A stretch of DNA of 7,729 nt, from contig JAJYFI010000069.1 of the NCBI GenBank assembly GCA_021790955.1, positions 1 through 7,729 of the forward strand, read 5' to 3'. The notes below the pieces were generated by a model that did no database searches, had not been told where the DNA came from, and worked only from the letters and a program-made list of their open reading frames with translations. This DNA comes from a bacterium (GTDB lineage Bacteria; Elusimicrobiota; Elusimicrobia; UBA1565; UBA9628). Position numbers and translations under genes: made by a program. How positions within the stretch are numbered: position 1 is the first letter of the stretch; every line of letters begins with the position of its first letter. Of the stretch, positions 1-6,690 are shown in pieces.

Positions 1-36
1 TGTCCATCGTCCGCCGGATGATGCTTGCAGGCAGGT

Positions 37-1041
37 TTACAGAGTCTTGCCGACGTAATTGATGAGGTCCCTGACGCGGCAGGAATATCCCCACTCATTG
101 TCGTACCATGCGGTAACCTTCACGAGGTCGCCGTCGATCACCTTGCAGAAGCCGGCATCAATAATGGACGAATTGGAGTTGCCGCGGAAGTCGATGGAAA
201 CCAAGTCGTCCTCCGAGAACTGAAGAATTCCCTTCAGCGGCCCTTCGGCAGCCTTTTTGAAGGCCGCGTTGAGTTCTTCGGTGGTGGTTGGCTTTTCGAC
301 CACGGCGACCAGATCGACCAGCGAAACGTTGGGCGTGGGCACGCGCATGGCATAGCCGTCAAGCTTGCCTTTGAGCTGCGGCAGCACCAATCCCACGGCC
401 TTGGCGGCTCCGGTAGTGGTGGGGATGATGGAGAGCGCGGCCGCGCGGGCGCGGCGCAGGTCTTTGTGCGGCAAGTCGAGCAGCACTTGGTCGTTGGTGT
501 AGGAGTGGACCGTCGTCATGTAGCCCGCGCTGATCTCGAAATTATCCAGCATGACCTTCGCCATCGGGGCCAGGCAGTTCGTGGTGCACGAGGCGTTCGA
601 GACCACGGTGTGCTTCGACGGATCGAAGGTCTCCTCGTTAACGCCGAGCACGATCGTCGCGTCGGCCCCCTTCGCCGGCGCCGAGATGAGCACGAGCCGC
701 GCCCCGGCCGCAAGATGCGCCCGCGCCTTTTCGGCGTCGGTGAAGCGGCCCGTGGACTCGATGACGAGGTCCGCCCCCATTTCGCGCCAGGGAAGCTTCG
801 CGGGATCCTTTTCCGCGACGACCCGGATCTTGCGCCCGTCAATCGTGATCGATCCCTCGTCGAAGGAAACTTTCCCGGGGAAGATCCCGAAGGTAGAGTC
901 GTACTTGAAAAGATGAGCCAACGTCGCCGCGCTGGTGAGATCATTGACGCAGACGAACTCGATCTCCGGCCGGTTGATCCCGGCCCTAAGCACCAGCCTC
1001 CCGATCCTGCCGAAACCGTTAATGCCGACTCGCACGCTCAT
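37..1041 (-). CDS. gap: Glyceraldehyde-3-phosphate dehydrogenase, type I, glycolytic NAD-dependent form
   Basis: This 334-residue protein has the full usual length of the family. The enzyme converts glyceraldehyde 3-phosphate, NAD and phosphate to 1,3-bisphosphoglycerate in cytoplasmic glycolysis. The N-terminal nucleotide-binding fold shows GINGFGRIGR at residues 6-15. The catalytic motif SCTTNC gives the nucleophile Cys152, and His179 in TTVHSYTNDQ is the expected base. The C-terminal signature WYDNEWGYSCRV is present. Asp34 after the second strand and the Leu-Pro pair at 190-191 are, from family knowledge, marks of NAD preference, which favours the glycolytic GapA type over the NADP type. 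The start is supported by a strong GGAGG (cctcc at 1051-1055 on the plus strand) 9 nt before the ATG. The gene lies 52 nt after thrS on the same strand, and I see no convincing promoter between them, so co-transcription is likely. Confidence 0.97.
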   Translation of the reverse strand: MSVRVGINGFGRIGRLVLRAGINRPEIEFVCVNDLTSAATLAHLFKYDSTFGIFPGKVSFDEGSITIDGRKIRVVAEKDPAKLPWREMGADLVIESTGRFTDAEKARAHLAAGARLVLISAPAKGADATIVLGVNEETFDPSKHTVVSNASCTTNCLAPMAKVMLDNFEISAGYMTTVHSYTNDQVLLDLPHKDLRRARAAALSIIPTTTGAAKAVGLVLPQLKGKLDGYAMRVPTPNVSLVDLVAVVEKPTTTEELNAAFKKAAEGPLKGILQFSEDDLVSIDFRGNSNSSIIDAGFCKVIDGDLVKVTAWYDNEWGYSCRVRDLINYVGKTL

Positions 1042-1093
1042 GATGAGTATCCTCCTATTCCGATAGATTGCACGCCAACGGCCGCGCCCCGCA

Positions 1094-2875
1094 TCATGAC
1101 GGCCATGCGGAGTGAGGGCTCTTTTCTTGAATTTCCTTCGAGAGCCTCGCGGCGAAATTGTCTTCCTTGACGCCTTGAAACTGCCGGCCGTCCCTCAGGC
1201 GCACCGACAGCGTGCCCGAGGAAACGTCCTTGGGTCCCAGCACCACGACGTAAGGGATCTTCTCCAGGGTTGCCTCGCGGACTTTTTTGCCGACGGTCTC
1301 CGGCCTGGAGTCGAGCTCGGCGCGAAGCCCCGCGCGCGCGAGCCTCTCGACGAGGGCTTTCCCCTCGGGGACCTGCGCCTCGCTCAAGGTGAGGACGCGA
1401 GCCTGGACGGGCGCCAACCACAGCGGGAAAGCTCCGGCGTAGTGCTCGACCAAGATGCCGAAAAACCTCTCGACCGATCCCAGAAGCGCGCGGTGCACCA
1501 TGACGGGACGGCGGCGCGCTCCGTCCGCGGCGATGTATTCGAGCCCAAACCGCGTCGGGAGATTGAAATCGAACTGGACGGTGGAGAGCTGCCAGGGACG
1601 GCCGATGGCGTCGATCACTTTGACGTCGATCTTGGGCCCGTAGAAGGCGGCCTCGCCGCGAATGACGCGGAAGGGGATCCCCCGAGCCTTGAGAACTTTC
1701 TCGAGGGCCCCCTGCGCCGACTCCCAATCCGCGGCTTCGCCGCTGTACTGCGAGGCGTTGGCGGAATCCCAGGTGGAAAGCTCGACCGCGAAGCGCTCGA
1801 AACCGAACGCCTTGAAGACGGCCAGCGCGAAGTCAAGGCATCCCTCGATCTCCGACTCGACCGACTCGGGGGCGCAAAAAATATGCGCATCGTCCTGCGT
1901 GAAGCCCCGCACCCGAAGGAGGCCATGAAGAACCCCGGAGCGCTCGTAACGATAGACCGTCCCTAATTCGCTGAAACGCAAGGGGAGATCACGGTAGCTT
2001 CTAAGCCGGCTTTGATAGATGAGGATATGAAAGGGGCAATTCATGGGCTTGAGCTGATAGGGGGTCTTCTCCAGCTCCAGCTCCGGGAACATGTTGGCGC
2101 GGAAAAACTTGGAGTGGCCCGAGGTCTCCCAGAGCTTCGACTGGGCGATGTGCGGCGTGTAGACCATCTCATAGCCACGACGCAGAGCTTCGCCGCGGAG
2201 CCAATCCTCGATGAGGAGCCGCACGCGGCCGCCCTTGGGATGCCAGAACACAAGCCCCGGGCCGGCGGCTTCCTCGACCGAGAAAAGCCCCAAGGCGGCG
2301 CCCAGCTTTCGATGGTCGCGCCGCGCGGCCTCTTCGAGCATTTTAAGGTGGTCGGCAAGCTCGACGGCGGTCGGCCAGGCCGTCCCGTAGATGCGTTGCA
2401 GCATGGGATTTTTTTCATCCCCGCGCCAATAGGCGCCGGCCACGCTCAAGAGCTTGAAGTGCTGGAGCTCTCCGGTGTCGCGGACGTGCCCGCCCCGGCA
2501 CAGATCCGTGAACGTATCATGGGTGTAATGCGTGATCTTCTGGCCGCGAAGCCCCGAGAGAATCTCGATTTTGTAGTTTTCCCCCCGCTTCTCCCAATAA
2601 CGCCTGGCGTCCTCGAAGGAGATCTCCTCTTCCTTAAAAGAATGCCGTCCCGCCGCGATCTCGCGCATGCGCGCCTCGATCTTCGGGAAATCGGCTTCCG
2701 TGAATCGATGCGGGCTGTCAAAATCGTAATAGAAGCCGTTTTCGATCGCGGGGCCTATCGTGATCTTGGTGCCAGGGAACAGCTCCTGCACGGCCTGCGC
2801 CATCATGTGAGCGCAGGAATGCCTCAGGGCGTTAAGATGTTCCTCTTTGGTTTGGGCGTGAACAGAAGCGGACAT
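1094..2875 (-). CDS. thrS: Threonyl-tRNA synthetase lacking the N-terminal TGS domain
   Basis: The enzyme charges tRNA-Thr with threonine and removes wrongly attached serine. From the ATG at 2875 it has 593 residues, shorter than the roughly 640 of the common bacterial form, because the TGS domain is absent. It opens almost directly with the editing domain. The expected editing residues are His19 and His23 (RHSCAH) and Cys126 and His130 (CRGGH). The class II core follows at about 200-485. Its zinc ligands are Cys280 (PMNCPFH), His331 (DDAHIF) and His461 (VHRALLGSVERF, motif 3), and motif 2 lies around 306-326. The anticodon-binding domain is at about 487-580. An in-frame TTG at 2893 would add six residues, but it abuts the tRNA 3' end, so the ATG is preferred. 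The ATG has no Shine-Dalgarno sequence. The mature 3' end of tRNA-Val is 19 nt upstream, so no TGS domain could be encoded in front. Confidence 0.96.
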   Translation of the reverse strand: MSASVHAQTKEEHLNALRHSCAHMMAQAVQELFPGTKITIGPAIENGFYYDFDSPHRFTEADFPKIEARMREIAAGRHSFKEEEISFEDARRYWEKRGENYKIEILSGLRGQKITHYTHDTFTDLCRGGHVRDTGELQHFKLLSVAGAYWRGDEKNPMLQRIYGTAWPTAVELADHLKMLEEAARRDHRKLGAALGLFSVEEAAGPGLVFWHPKGGRVRLLIEDWLRGEALRRGYEMVYTPHIAQSKLWETSGHSKFFRANMFPELELEKTPYQLKPMNCPFHILIYQSRLRSYRDLPLRFSELGTVYRYERSGVLHGLLRVRGFTQDDAHIFCAPESVESEIEGCLDFALAVFKAFGFERFAVELSTWDSANASQYSGEAADWESAQGALEKVLKARGIPFRVIRGEAAFYGPKIDVKVIDAIGRPWQLSTVQFDFNLPTRFGLEYIAADGARRRPVMVHRALLGSVERFFGILVEHYAGAFPLWLAPVQARVLTLSEAQVPEGKALVERLARAGLRAELDSRPETVGKKVREATLEKIPYVVVLGPKDVSSGTLSVRLRDGRQFQGVKEDNFAARLSKEIQEKSPHSAWPS

Positions 2876-2894
2876 GAATGCTATGCAGGACAAG

Positions 2895-2969
2895 TGGTGC
2901 CCAGTGCAGGATTTGAACCTGCGACCTTTCCCATGTCAAGGGAACGCGCTACCACTGCGCCAACTGGGC
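2895..2969 (-). tRNA. tRNA-Val with anticodon GAC, CCA encoded
   Basis: Read on the minus strand, the cloverleaf is complete. The 7-bp acceptor stem GCCCAGT/ACTGGGC pairs perfectly. The D arm has a GCGC/GCGC stem and contains the GG pair. The anticodon stem TTCCC/GGGAA encloses the loop TTGACAT, so the anticodon is GAC, which reads valine codons GUC and GUU. The variable loop AGGTC has five bases, and the T arm is GCAGG-TTCAAAT-CCTGC. The discriminator is A and the CCA end is encoded in the DNA. The gene sits head-on to thrS on the same strand, with 19 nt between the CCA and the thrS start codon. It probably shares a primary transcript with thrS and must be released by tRNA processing enzymes. 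Confidence 0.96.
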
Positions 2970-3000
2970 TTGTGCGCCGGGACCTCGTGGCGACCGCGGC

Positions 3001-3006
3001 ATTTTA
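3001..3006 (-). promoter_or_regulatory. Possible -10 box for tRNA-Val / thrS / gap
   Basis: On the minus strand the hexamer TAAAAT lies in an AT-rich patch (AAAATTTTTGTAAAAT), within otherwise GC-rich sequence. It ends about 30 nt before the tRNA 5' end and is followed by a GC-rich stretch (GCCGCGG), as is common at stable-RNA promoters. No good -35 hexamer sits at the usual distance; TTGCTG occurs 10 nt upstream, which is too close for a standard promoter. The call rests on position and base composition only. Confidence 0.35.
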
Positions 3007-3060
3007 CAAAAATTTTCAGCAAAGAAAGGCCAGCGGCCATTTTCGCGAGGCCCATTGTTT

Positions 3061-3069
3061 TGCTATAAA
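3061..3069 (+). promoter_or_regulatory. Extended -10 promoter element directly before the E1 alpha start
   Basis: The plus strand reads TGC-TATAAA, a good extended -10 element (TGnTATAAA). Only six bases (GCTCCC) separate it from the GTG at 3076. Since transcription normally begins 6-8 nt after the -10 hexamer, the mRNA would start at or within a base or two of that GTG, giving a leaderless message. No clear -35 hexamer is visible. The alternative reading is that translation begins at the TTG at 3055 with GAGG (3047-3050) as ribosome binding site; then this box would lie inside the gene. Confidence 0.5.
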
Positions 3070-3075
3070 GCTCCC

Positions 3076-4119
3076 GTGGCCATCACATCCCAGACCTCCA
3101 AAGCCCCGACGGATCCCTACCTCAAACTCGGCAAGGAACGCCTCCTGGGCATGCACCGGCTCATGGCGCGCGCCAGGGTGCTCGAGGAGCAGCTCATCAA
3201 GATGTCGAAGAGCGGCGAGGGATTCTTCTGGATCGGAGGCCCGGGCGAAGAAGCCTTTAATGTCCCCCTGGGCCTTCAGGTCCTCAAAGGCCGCGGCGTC
3301 GCCCATGACTATCTCCACCTCCATTATCGGTCGAGCGCGCTCCTCCTCTCGATGGGGGCGCCCATGATCGATTTCATCCGCCAGATGCGCGCCGCCGCGA
3401 CCGACCCTTATTCCCGCGGACGCAATTTCGTCAACCACCTCAATATCCCGGAATGGAACGTCGTCCCGATGTGCCCTACGATCGAAGTCCAATATTCCAT
3501 GGCGATCGGGACGGCGATCGCCCAGGCTCGGTCCGGAGGGCGCGGCATCACTCTCGTCAACGGCGGCGACGCGGGGACCGCGGAGGGCGACTTTCACTCA
3601 TGCCTGGTCTGGGCGAACCGACCGGCGCTCCCGCTGCCGGTCCTCATGATCGTCGTCAACAACGGCTACGGCATCTCGACGCCGGCCGCCGGCCAACATG
3701 GCGAGAAGCACATTTCCGACTGGGCCAAGGTCTTCGACATGCCGGGCAGAACCGTGGACGGCAACGACCCCGTCGCCTCCTACTTCGCGATTTCCGAGGC
3801 CCTCGACTACTGCCGGTCCCAAAGGAGGCCTTATCTGATCGAGGCGCTCACAAGCCGGCTCTACGGACATTCCTCCTCCTCCGGGGCCAACCGCATCCCG
3901 GGCGAGTCCGACTGCATCACTCTGTTCGAGGAACAGCTCTTAAAGCGAGGCCTGGGCTCCCAGGAAGACGTCGACGCCGCTTGGAAAAACGCCCGAGCCG
4001 AATGCCTCGATGCGTATCAAAAGAGCAAATCCGAGCCCCAGCCCAAGCCCGAGGACATCTGGCCAGGGATGTTCTCAAGCGGATTGCCCGACTCGTACCC
4101 GACGAAGGGAGGCTCCTAA
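3076..4119 (+). CDS. Thiamine-diphosphate 2-oxoacid dehydrogenase E1 component, alpha subunit
   Basis: This is the alpha subunit of a two-subunit E1 (pyruvate or branched-chain 2-oxoacid dehydrogenase type), which decarboxylates a 2-oxoacid and passes the acyl group to a lipoyl E2. From the GTG at 3076 it has 347 residues. The thiamine-diphosphate/Mg motif begins at Gly164-Asp165 (GGDAGTAEGDF) and ends at Asn195-Asn196 (VVNNGYGIS); the usual GDG reads GDA here. The LYGHSSSSG loop (262-270) corresponds to the GHS active-site loop of the family. An IGGPGEEA segment (53-60) and HYRSS (83-87) also fit the family. The beta subunit gene follows 6 nt after the stop. The start is uncertain: the TTG at 3055 (354 residues) is possible, but GTG 3076 fits the promoter box just upstream. 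The sequence does not settle the substrate, so I assign no symbol. Confidence 0.9.
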   Translation: MAITSQTSKAPTDPYLKLGKERLLGMHRLMARARVLEEQLIKMSKSGEGFFWIGGPGEEAFNVPLGLQVLKGRGVAHDYLHLHYRSSALLLSMGAPMIDFIRQMRAAATDPYSRGRNFVNHLNIPEWNVVPMCPTIEVQYSMAIGTAIAQARSGGRGITLVNGGDAGTAEGDFHSCLVWANRPALPLPVLMIVVNNGYGISTPAAGQHGEKHISDWAKVFDMPGRTVDGNDPVASYFAISEALDYCRSQRRPYLIEALTSRLYGHSSSSGANRIPGESDCITLFEEQLLKRGLGSQEDVDAAWKNARAECLDAYQKSKSEPQPKPEDIWPGMFSSGLPDSYPTKGGS

Positions 4120-4125
4120 ACAGCC

Positions 4126-5184
4126 ATGGCGACGATGGCCCAGGCGATTCGTCTGGCGCTCCATTACGGGGAAGAGAATCTCGGGATCAAGGAGATTTTT
4201 GGAGAGGACGTCGGCCCCCCTTTGGGCGGCGTTTTTACCGTGACCCAAGGCCTCAAAACCGCTTGGAACTCCCCTCTCGATGAGCGCGGCATTGTCGGCG
4301 CCGCGATCGGGCTCGCCTGGGCGGGTTCCCGCCCCGTGGCCGAGGTTCAGTTCTCGGATTACATCTTCAACGCGATCGATCTTTTGAAGCTCGCGGCCAA
4401 CTCCACATGGGCTTCCGCGGGGCGATTCAAGATGCCCCTCGTGATCATGACCCCTGTGGGCGCCGGCATCCACGGCTCCATGTATCATTCTCATTCCTTT
4501 GATTCCGTCGCGACAAAGCTGCATGGCATGAAGGTCGTCTGCCCGTCAAACCCGCTCGACGCCTACGGGCTGATGCTGGCGGCCGTCAAAGACGACGATC
4601 CCGTCCTCTATTTGAAGCCCAAGGCTCTTCTTCGCGTACGCGGCGAAAAACTCATCCCCGGGGAGCCCAGGGATTCCCGGGCCCTTGATGAAATGATCAA
4701 CGCCCCCATCTCCAACCGCGAGAATTGGAAGCCTCGCTGGCCCCAGGTGGAGGACTACACGGTTCCCATCGGCCGGGCCCGCATCGCTCGGGAAGGGACG
4801 GACGCCACCATCGTAACGCATGGGCGCATGGTTCCCGTCGCCCTCGACGCCGCGGAGGCGGTCGCTTCCTCAGCCGGATTTCAAACAGAGGTCGTCGACC
4901 TGCGATCTCTTATCCCCTACGACTGGGAGTGCCTCAAGAGCTCGATCCGCAAGACGGGCCGGGTGCTTTTTCTCAACGAAGAGACCGAGATCACGAATTT
5001 TGGGGAGCATCTTTTCCGCCGGACGGTCGACGAGCTTTTCTACGAGATCAAGGTCCGTCCGCGGCTCCTGGCCGCGAAGGCCGTTCCGGGGATCGGCCTT
5101 TCCCCCGTGCTCGAGAACGCCACGGTGCCCCAGAAGTCCGACGTCGAGCGCGCCCTCCACGAGCTCTTGGCGGAAGCGGCCTGA
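4126..5184 (+). CDS. Thiamine-diphosphate 2-oxoacid dehydrogenase E1 component, beta subunit
   Basis: This 352-residue partner of the alpha subunit has the normal length for E1 beta. It shows the family landmarks in order: GEDVG (26-30), GGVFTVTQGL (34-43), and the SPLDERGIVGAA block, where Glu53 aligns with the conserved glutamate that activates the thiamine ring. RPVAEVQFSDYI (69-80) follows, then YHSHS with His121 in place of the usual YHSQS. The C-terminal transketolase-type domain spans about 210-345, including TIVTHGRMV and VVDLRSLIPYD. The AAGGGAGG at 4105-4112, inside the end of the alpha gene, can serve as ribosome binding site, although its 13-nt spacing to the ATG is long. A second ATG at 4135 would make this longer still. 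Tight spacing shows co-transcription with alpha. No E2 or E3 gene follows, so the rest of the complex must be encoded elsewhere. Confidence 0.93.
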   Translation: MATMAQAIRLALHYGEENLGIKEIFGEDVGPPLGGVFTVTQGLKTAWNSPLDERGIVGAAIGLAWAGSRPVAEVQFSDYIFNAIDLLKLAANSTWASAGRFKMPLVIMTPVGAGIHGSMYHSHSFDSVATKLHGMKVVCPSNPLDAYGLMLAAVKDDDPVLYLKPKALLRVRGEKLIPGEPRDSRALDEMINAPISNRENWKPRWPQVEDYTVPIGRARIAREGTDATIVTHGRMVPVALDAAEAVASSAGFQTEVVDLRSLIPYDWECLKSSIRKTGRVLFLNEETEITNFGEHLFRRTVDELFYEIKVRPRLLAAKAVPGIGLSPVLENATVPQKSDVERALHELLAEAA

Positions 5185-5231
5185 TTTCCGCTCAGGCAGT
5201 CGTCATCCATCATCCCAAAGGAAAAAATCCC

Positions 5232-5555
5232 ATGAAAAAAATCAGCGCAGGACTCGCCCTGGCGGCGGCCCTTTCGGCCCCGGCCTTCGCCTCGCCCTAC
5301 CCGAACCTCGACGCCGCCATTCGCCTCTGCCGGGAGGCGGAGCGGCATCTTCATGCGGCCCCGCCGCGCTTCGGCGGCCACAAGGGCCAAGCCCAGCAGC
5401 TCATCCACCAAGCGATCGAGCAGCTGCGCCAGGCGATCCAGTTCGCCAACCAGCATCGCCGCCAAGGGAAGAATCGCGGCAAAGCCAACGTCAACATCCA
5501 GGGCAGGCCCAACGGCGCCAATGTGGACGTCAACGTGCAGGGGCGCATTCCCTGA
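5232..5555 (+). CDS. Small exported helical protein with C-terminal NV-QGR repeats, function unknown
   Basis: This is a 107-residue protein. The ATG is fixed by AAAGGA at 5217-5222, 9 nt upstream. The N-terminus is a clean Sec signal peptide: MKK, a hydrophobic Ala/Leu core, and a probable cut after AFA (about residue 20). The mature part has two predicted helices (about 25-42 and 50-73) joined by a GGHKGQAQQ segment. This pattern resembles short periplasmic proteins of unknown function with a KGGHR-x-A-x-x-LI-x-QAI motif that I recall from proteobacteria; I cannot confirm the match. The tail (about 84-107) holds two copies of a short motif, NVNIQGR and NVNVQGR, separated by a Gly/Asn-rich stretch, possibly beta-strands. 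It lies 47 nt after E1 beta on the same strand and could be a read-through gene of that operon, but nothing suggests a shared function. Confidence 0.8.
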   Translation: MKKISAGLALAAALSAPAFASPYPNLDAAIRLCREAERHLHAAPPRFGGHKGQAQQLIHQAIEQLRQAIQFANQHRRQGKNRGKANVNIQGRPNGANVDVNVQGRIP

Positions 5556-5563
5556 CTTCAGGG

Positions 5564-5606
5564 CCCAAAAACTCACCCCCCGGCCCGCAGGCCTGGGGGT
5601 TTTGGG
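5564..5606. terminator. Bidirectional hairpin terminator between convergent units
   Basis: The segment folds as CCCAAAA (5564-5570) with TTTTGGG (5600-5606) on the outside, a five-base bulge on the left, then CCCCC (5576-5580) with GGGGG (5595-5599). A C/T mismatch leads to GGCC/GGCC around the loop CGCA. The A and T runs flanking the GC stem give a U-run in either direction, four on the plus strand and five on the minus strand. It lies 8 nt after the stop at 5555 and about 19 nt after the stop of the convergent gene, so it can end both transcripts. Confidence 0.75.
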
Positions 5607-5624
5607 TGTCCGTGTTTCGCGTCC

Positions 5625-6026
5625 TTAATGCTTCACCCGGTGGATGCGCCGGCTGTTGCGGTTTTCCTCCCGGTTGAGCCGGCGGATCTGCCCGCGGGTC
5701 AGATGGCCGTTGTTGCCGTCGCGGCGCGCCATGCGGCGCTCCTGAGCGCGAATCATTCGATCCCGGCGATGCAACCGCCGAGCCTGCGCCCGCGACAACG
5801 TCCCGGTTTTTAGCCCTTGCTTGATGCGCCGGTTCTGAATGGCCAAGCGCCGGTTGACCTCGACGCGCCCCGGGTGAGTCTTCGCCCAGTTGCGCCGCGC
5901 CGGGGTTCTCGCCGAGGCGCTTCGAGCCGGCGGCGACGCCGACCCCGTCCGAGCCTGGTCCTGGGCGCGGGCCGAGGCCAAAAGGCCCAACGTCATCGAG
6001 AGCGCCGCTGTCACGACCATTTTCAT
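5625..6026 (-). CDS. Exported arginine-rich protein with an internal duplication, function unknown
   Basis: This is a 133-residue protein with a Sec-type signal peptide (MKMVVTAALSMTLGLLASARA, probable cut near residue 21). The mature part is extremely basic: about 30 arginines in the whole protein and few acidic residues. A low-complexity Ala/Ser/Pro/Arg linker (about 25-46) precedes a helical region. That region contains two related units of about 24 residues, starting GTLSRAQARRL at 75 and GHLTRGQIRRL at 107, with matching Gly, Leu, Arg, Gln and Arg-Arg-Leu positions. The second is preceded by DGNNG, which resembles an EF-hand-like loop but lacks a full set of ligands. I recall similar NRR-x-GQLT-x-x-E and NRQQNR-x-S-x-x-IYR-x-KH proteins as widespread uncharacterised exported proteins. 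The start has GGAGG (cctcc at 6034-6038 on the plus strand) 7 nt upstream. It follows the barrel gene by 13 nt. Confidence 0.8.
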   Translation of the reverse strand: MKMVVTAALSMTLGLLASARAQDQARTGSASPPARSASARTPARRNWAKTHPGRVEVNRRLAIQNRRIKQGLKTGTLSRAQARRLHRRDRMIRAQERRMARRDGNNGHLTRGQIRRLNREENRNSRRIHRVKH

Positions 6027-6039
6027 CGCGTTGCCTCCG

Positions 6040-6681
6040 TTACTGTATCGGATGATTCCTGATCTCCCCTCGAGGGGAGCCGCCGAAAAGATAGCTGATC
6101 CAAAGGGAGGGGATCACCATTTGAAACCCCCCGCCGCTGAAGAAGATCTCGTGCGCCCGGGCGCCGAATCCCGCCAGGAGATTGGAGCCGACCTGGAAGT
6201 CCACCCCCGCGCCGCCGCTGATGCCCAACTCCGTCGCCGGCACCGAGGCGCCCGCCGGGAAACTCCCGCCCCCCGAGGAGGCATAGCCTACCTGCTCCAG
6301 GGAATAAAAACCCGCGCCGAGCAGGACGTAGGGGCGCCAGCGCACGGACGCCCCCGAGACATGGGTTTCTCCGAGCTTCAAGGTCGGAGCGAGGTTGAAG
6401 ATCGAAAGGGAGTTGTTCCCGTGCGTCCCCGGAAAAGAAGTCTCGTTGCCGAGCTCCAATCCCCAAGCGGCCCAGTCGGTGGCCTGGTGTTCCGCCGCGA
6501 AGTCGATCCCGAAGGAGCCGTTTAAATTCTTGCTGTTGCCGCCGAAAGGAAGCGCATACCCGAAACCGAAATCCCCATCCCACGTCCCCGGCCGGCCCAG
6601 TTCCGCGGCATGAGACGGCCCGCACCCCCAGGCCACCAGGGCCAAGGACGCCGCGAAAACACGCTCTCGACGAAAAATCAT
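6040..6681 (-). CDS. Predicted outer-membrane beta-barrel protein
   Basis: From the ATG at 6681 this is a 213-residue protein. It begins with a signal peptide (basic MIFRRER, a hydrophobic core, probable cut after SHA at about residue 25). The mature part is rich in Gly and aromatic residues with alternating hydrophobic strands, for example WDGDFGFGYALPF, RWRPYVLLGAGFYSL and GISGGAGVDFQVG. These resemble small OmpA/OmpW-type eight-stranded barrels of the outer membrane. A terminal strand PSLWISYLF (191-199) looks like the usual C-terminal barrel signal, but a polar tail of 14 residues follows it. Cys20 in LVAWGC is not a proper lipobox. An upstream in-frame TTG at 6699 is possible, but it would sit before the TATACT box at 6691-6696 and is less likely. 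It is the first gene of a two-gene unit with the arginine-rich protein. The function could be porin, surface protein or structural barrel. Confidence 0.8.
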   Translation of the reverse strand: MIFRRERVFAASLALVAWGCGPSHAAELGRPGTWDGDFGFGYALPFGGNSKNLNGSFGIDFAAEHQATDWAAWGLELGNETSFPGTHGNNSLSIFNLAPTLKLGETHVSGASVRWRPYVLLGAGFYSLEQVGYASSGGGSFPAGASVPATELGISGGAGVDFQVGSNLLAGFGARAHEIFFSGGGFQMVIPSLWISYLFGGSPRGEIRNHPIQ

Positions 6682-6690
6682 GCGGGAAAG

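Noticed and set aside
1..36. A possible start of the next minus-strand gene (ATG at 7 down to 5), as pgk often follows gap.
   Set aside because: Only two codons would be visible, and the upstream GGCGG is a poor ribosome binding site, so nothing supports a call.
25..1170. A long open frame on the plus strand opposite gap and the end of thrS.
   Set aside because: The minus-strand GAPDH is unmistakable over the same bases. The opposite frame gives an Arg/Gly-rich protein with no recognisable motif, as expected from GC-rich third positions.
2870..3054. A T-box or other threonine-responsive leader before thrS.
   Set aside because: Only 19 nt separate the mature tRNA and the thrS start. No specifier or antiterminator structure can fit, and the stretch upstream is the tRNA itself.
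2012..3367. A 451-codon open frame on the plus strand.
   Set aside because: It runs antisense through thrS and across the tRNA gene, then out of frame into E1 alpha. All three are well supported, so this frame is a composition artefact.
3453..4283. A 276-codon plus-strand frame overlapping both E1 genes.
   Set aside because: It is in another frame from two recognised enzymes, and its Arg/Pro/Gly-rich translation resembles no family.
6620..6630. A lipoprotein signal at Cys20 of the barrel protein.
   Set aside because: The residues before the Cys (Ala-Trp-Gly) do not fit the lipobox, and a normal signal peptidase site follows at SHA.
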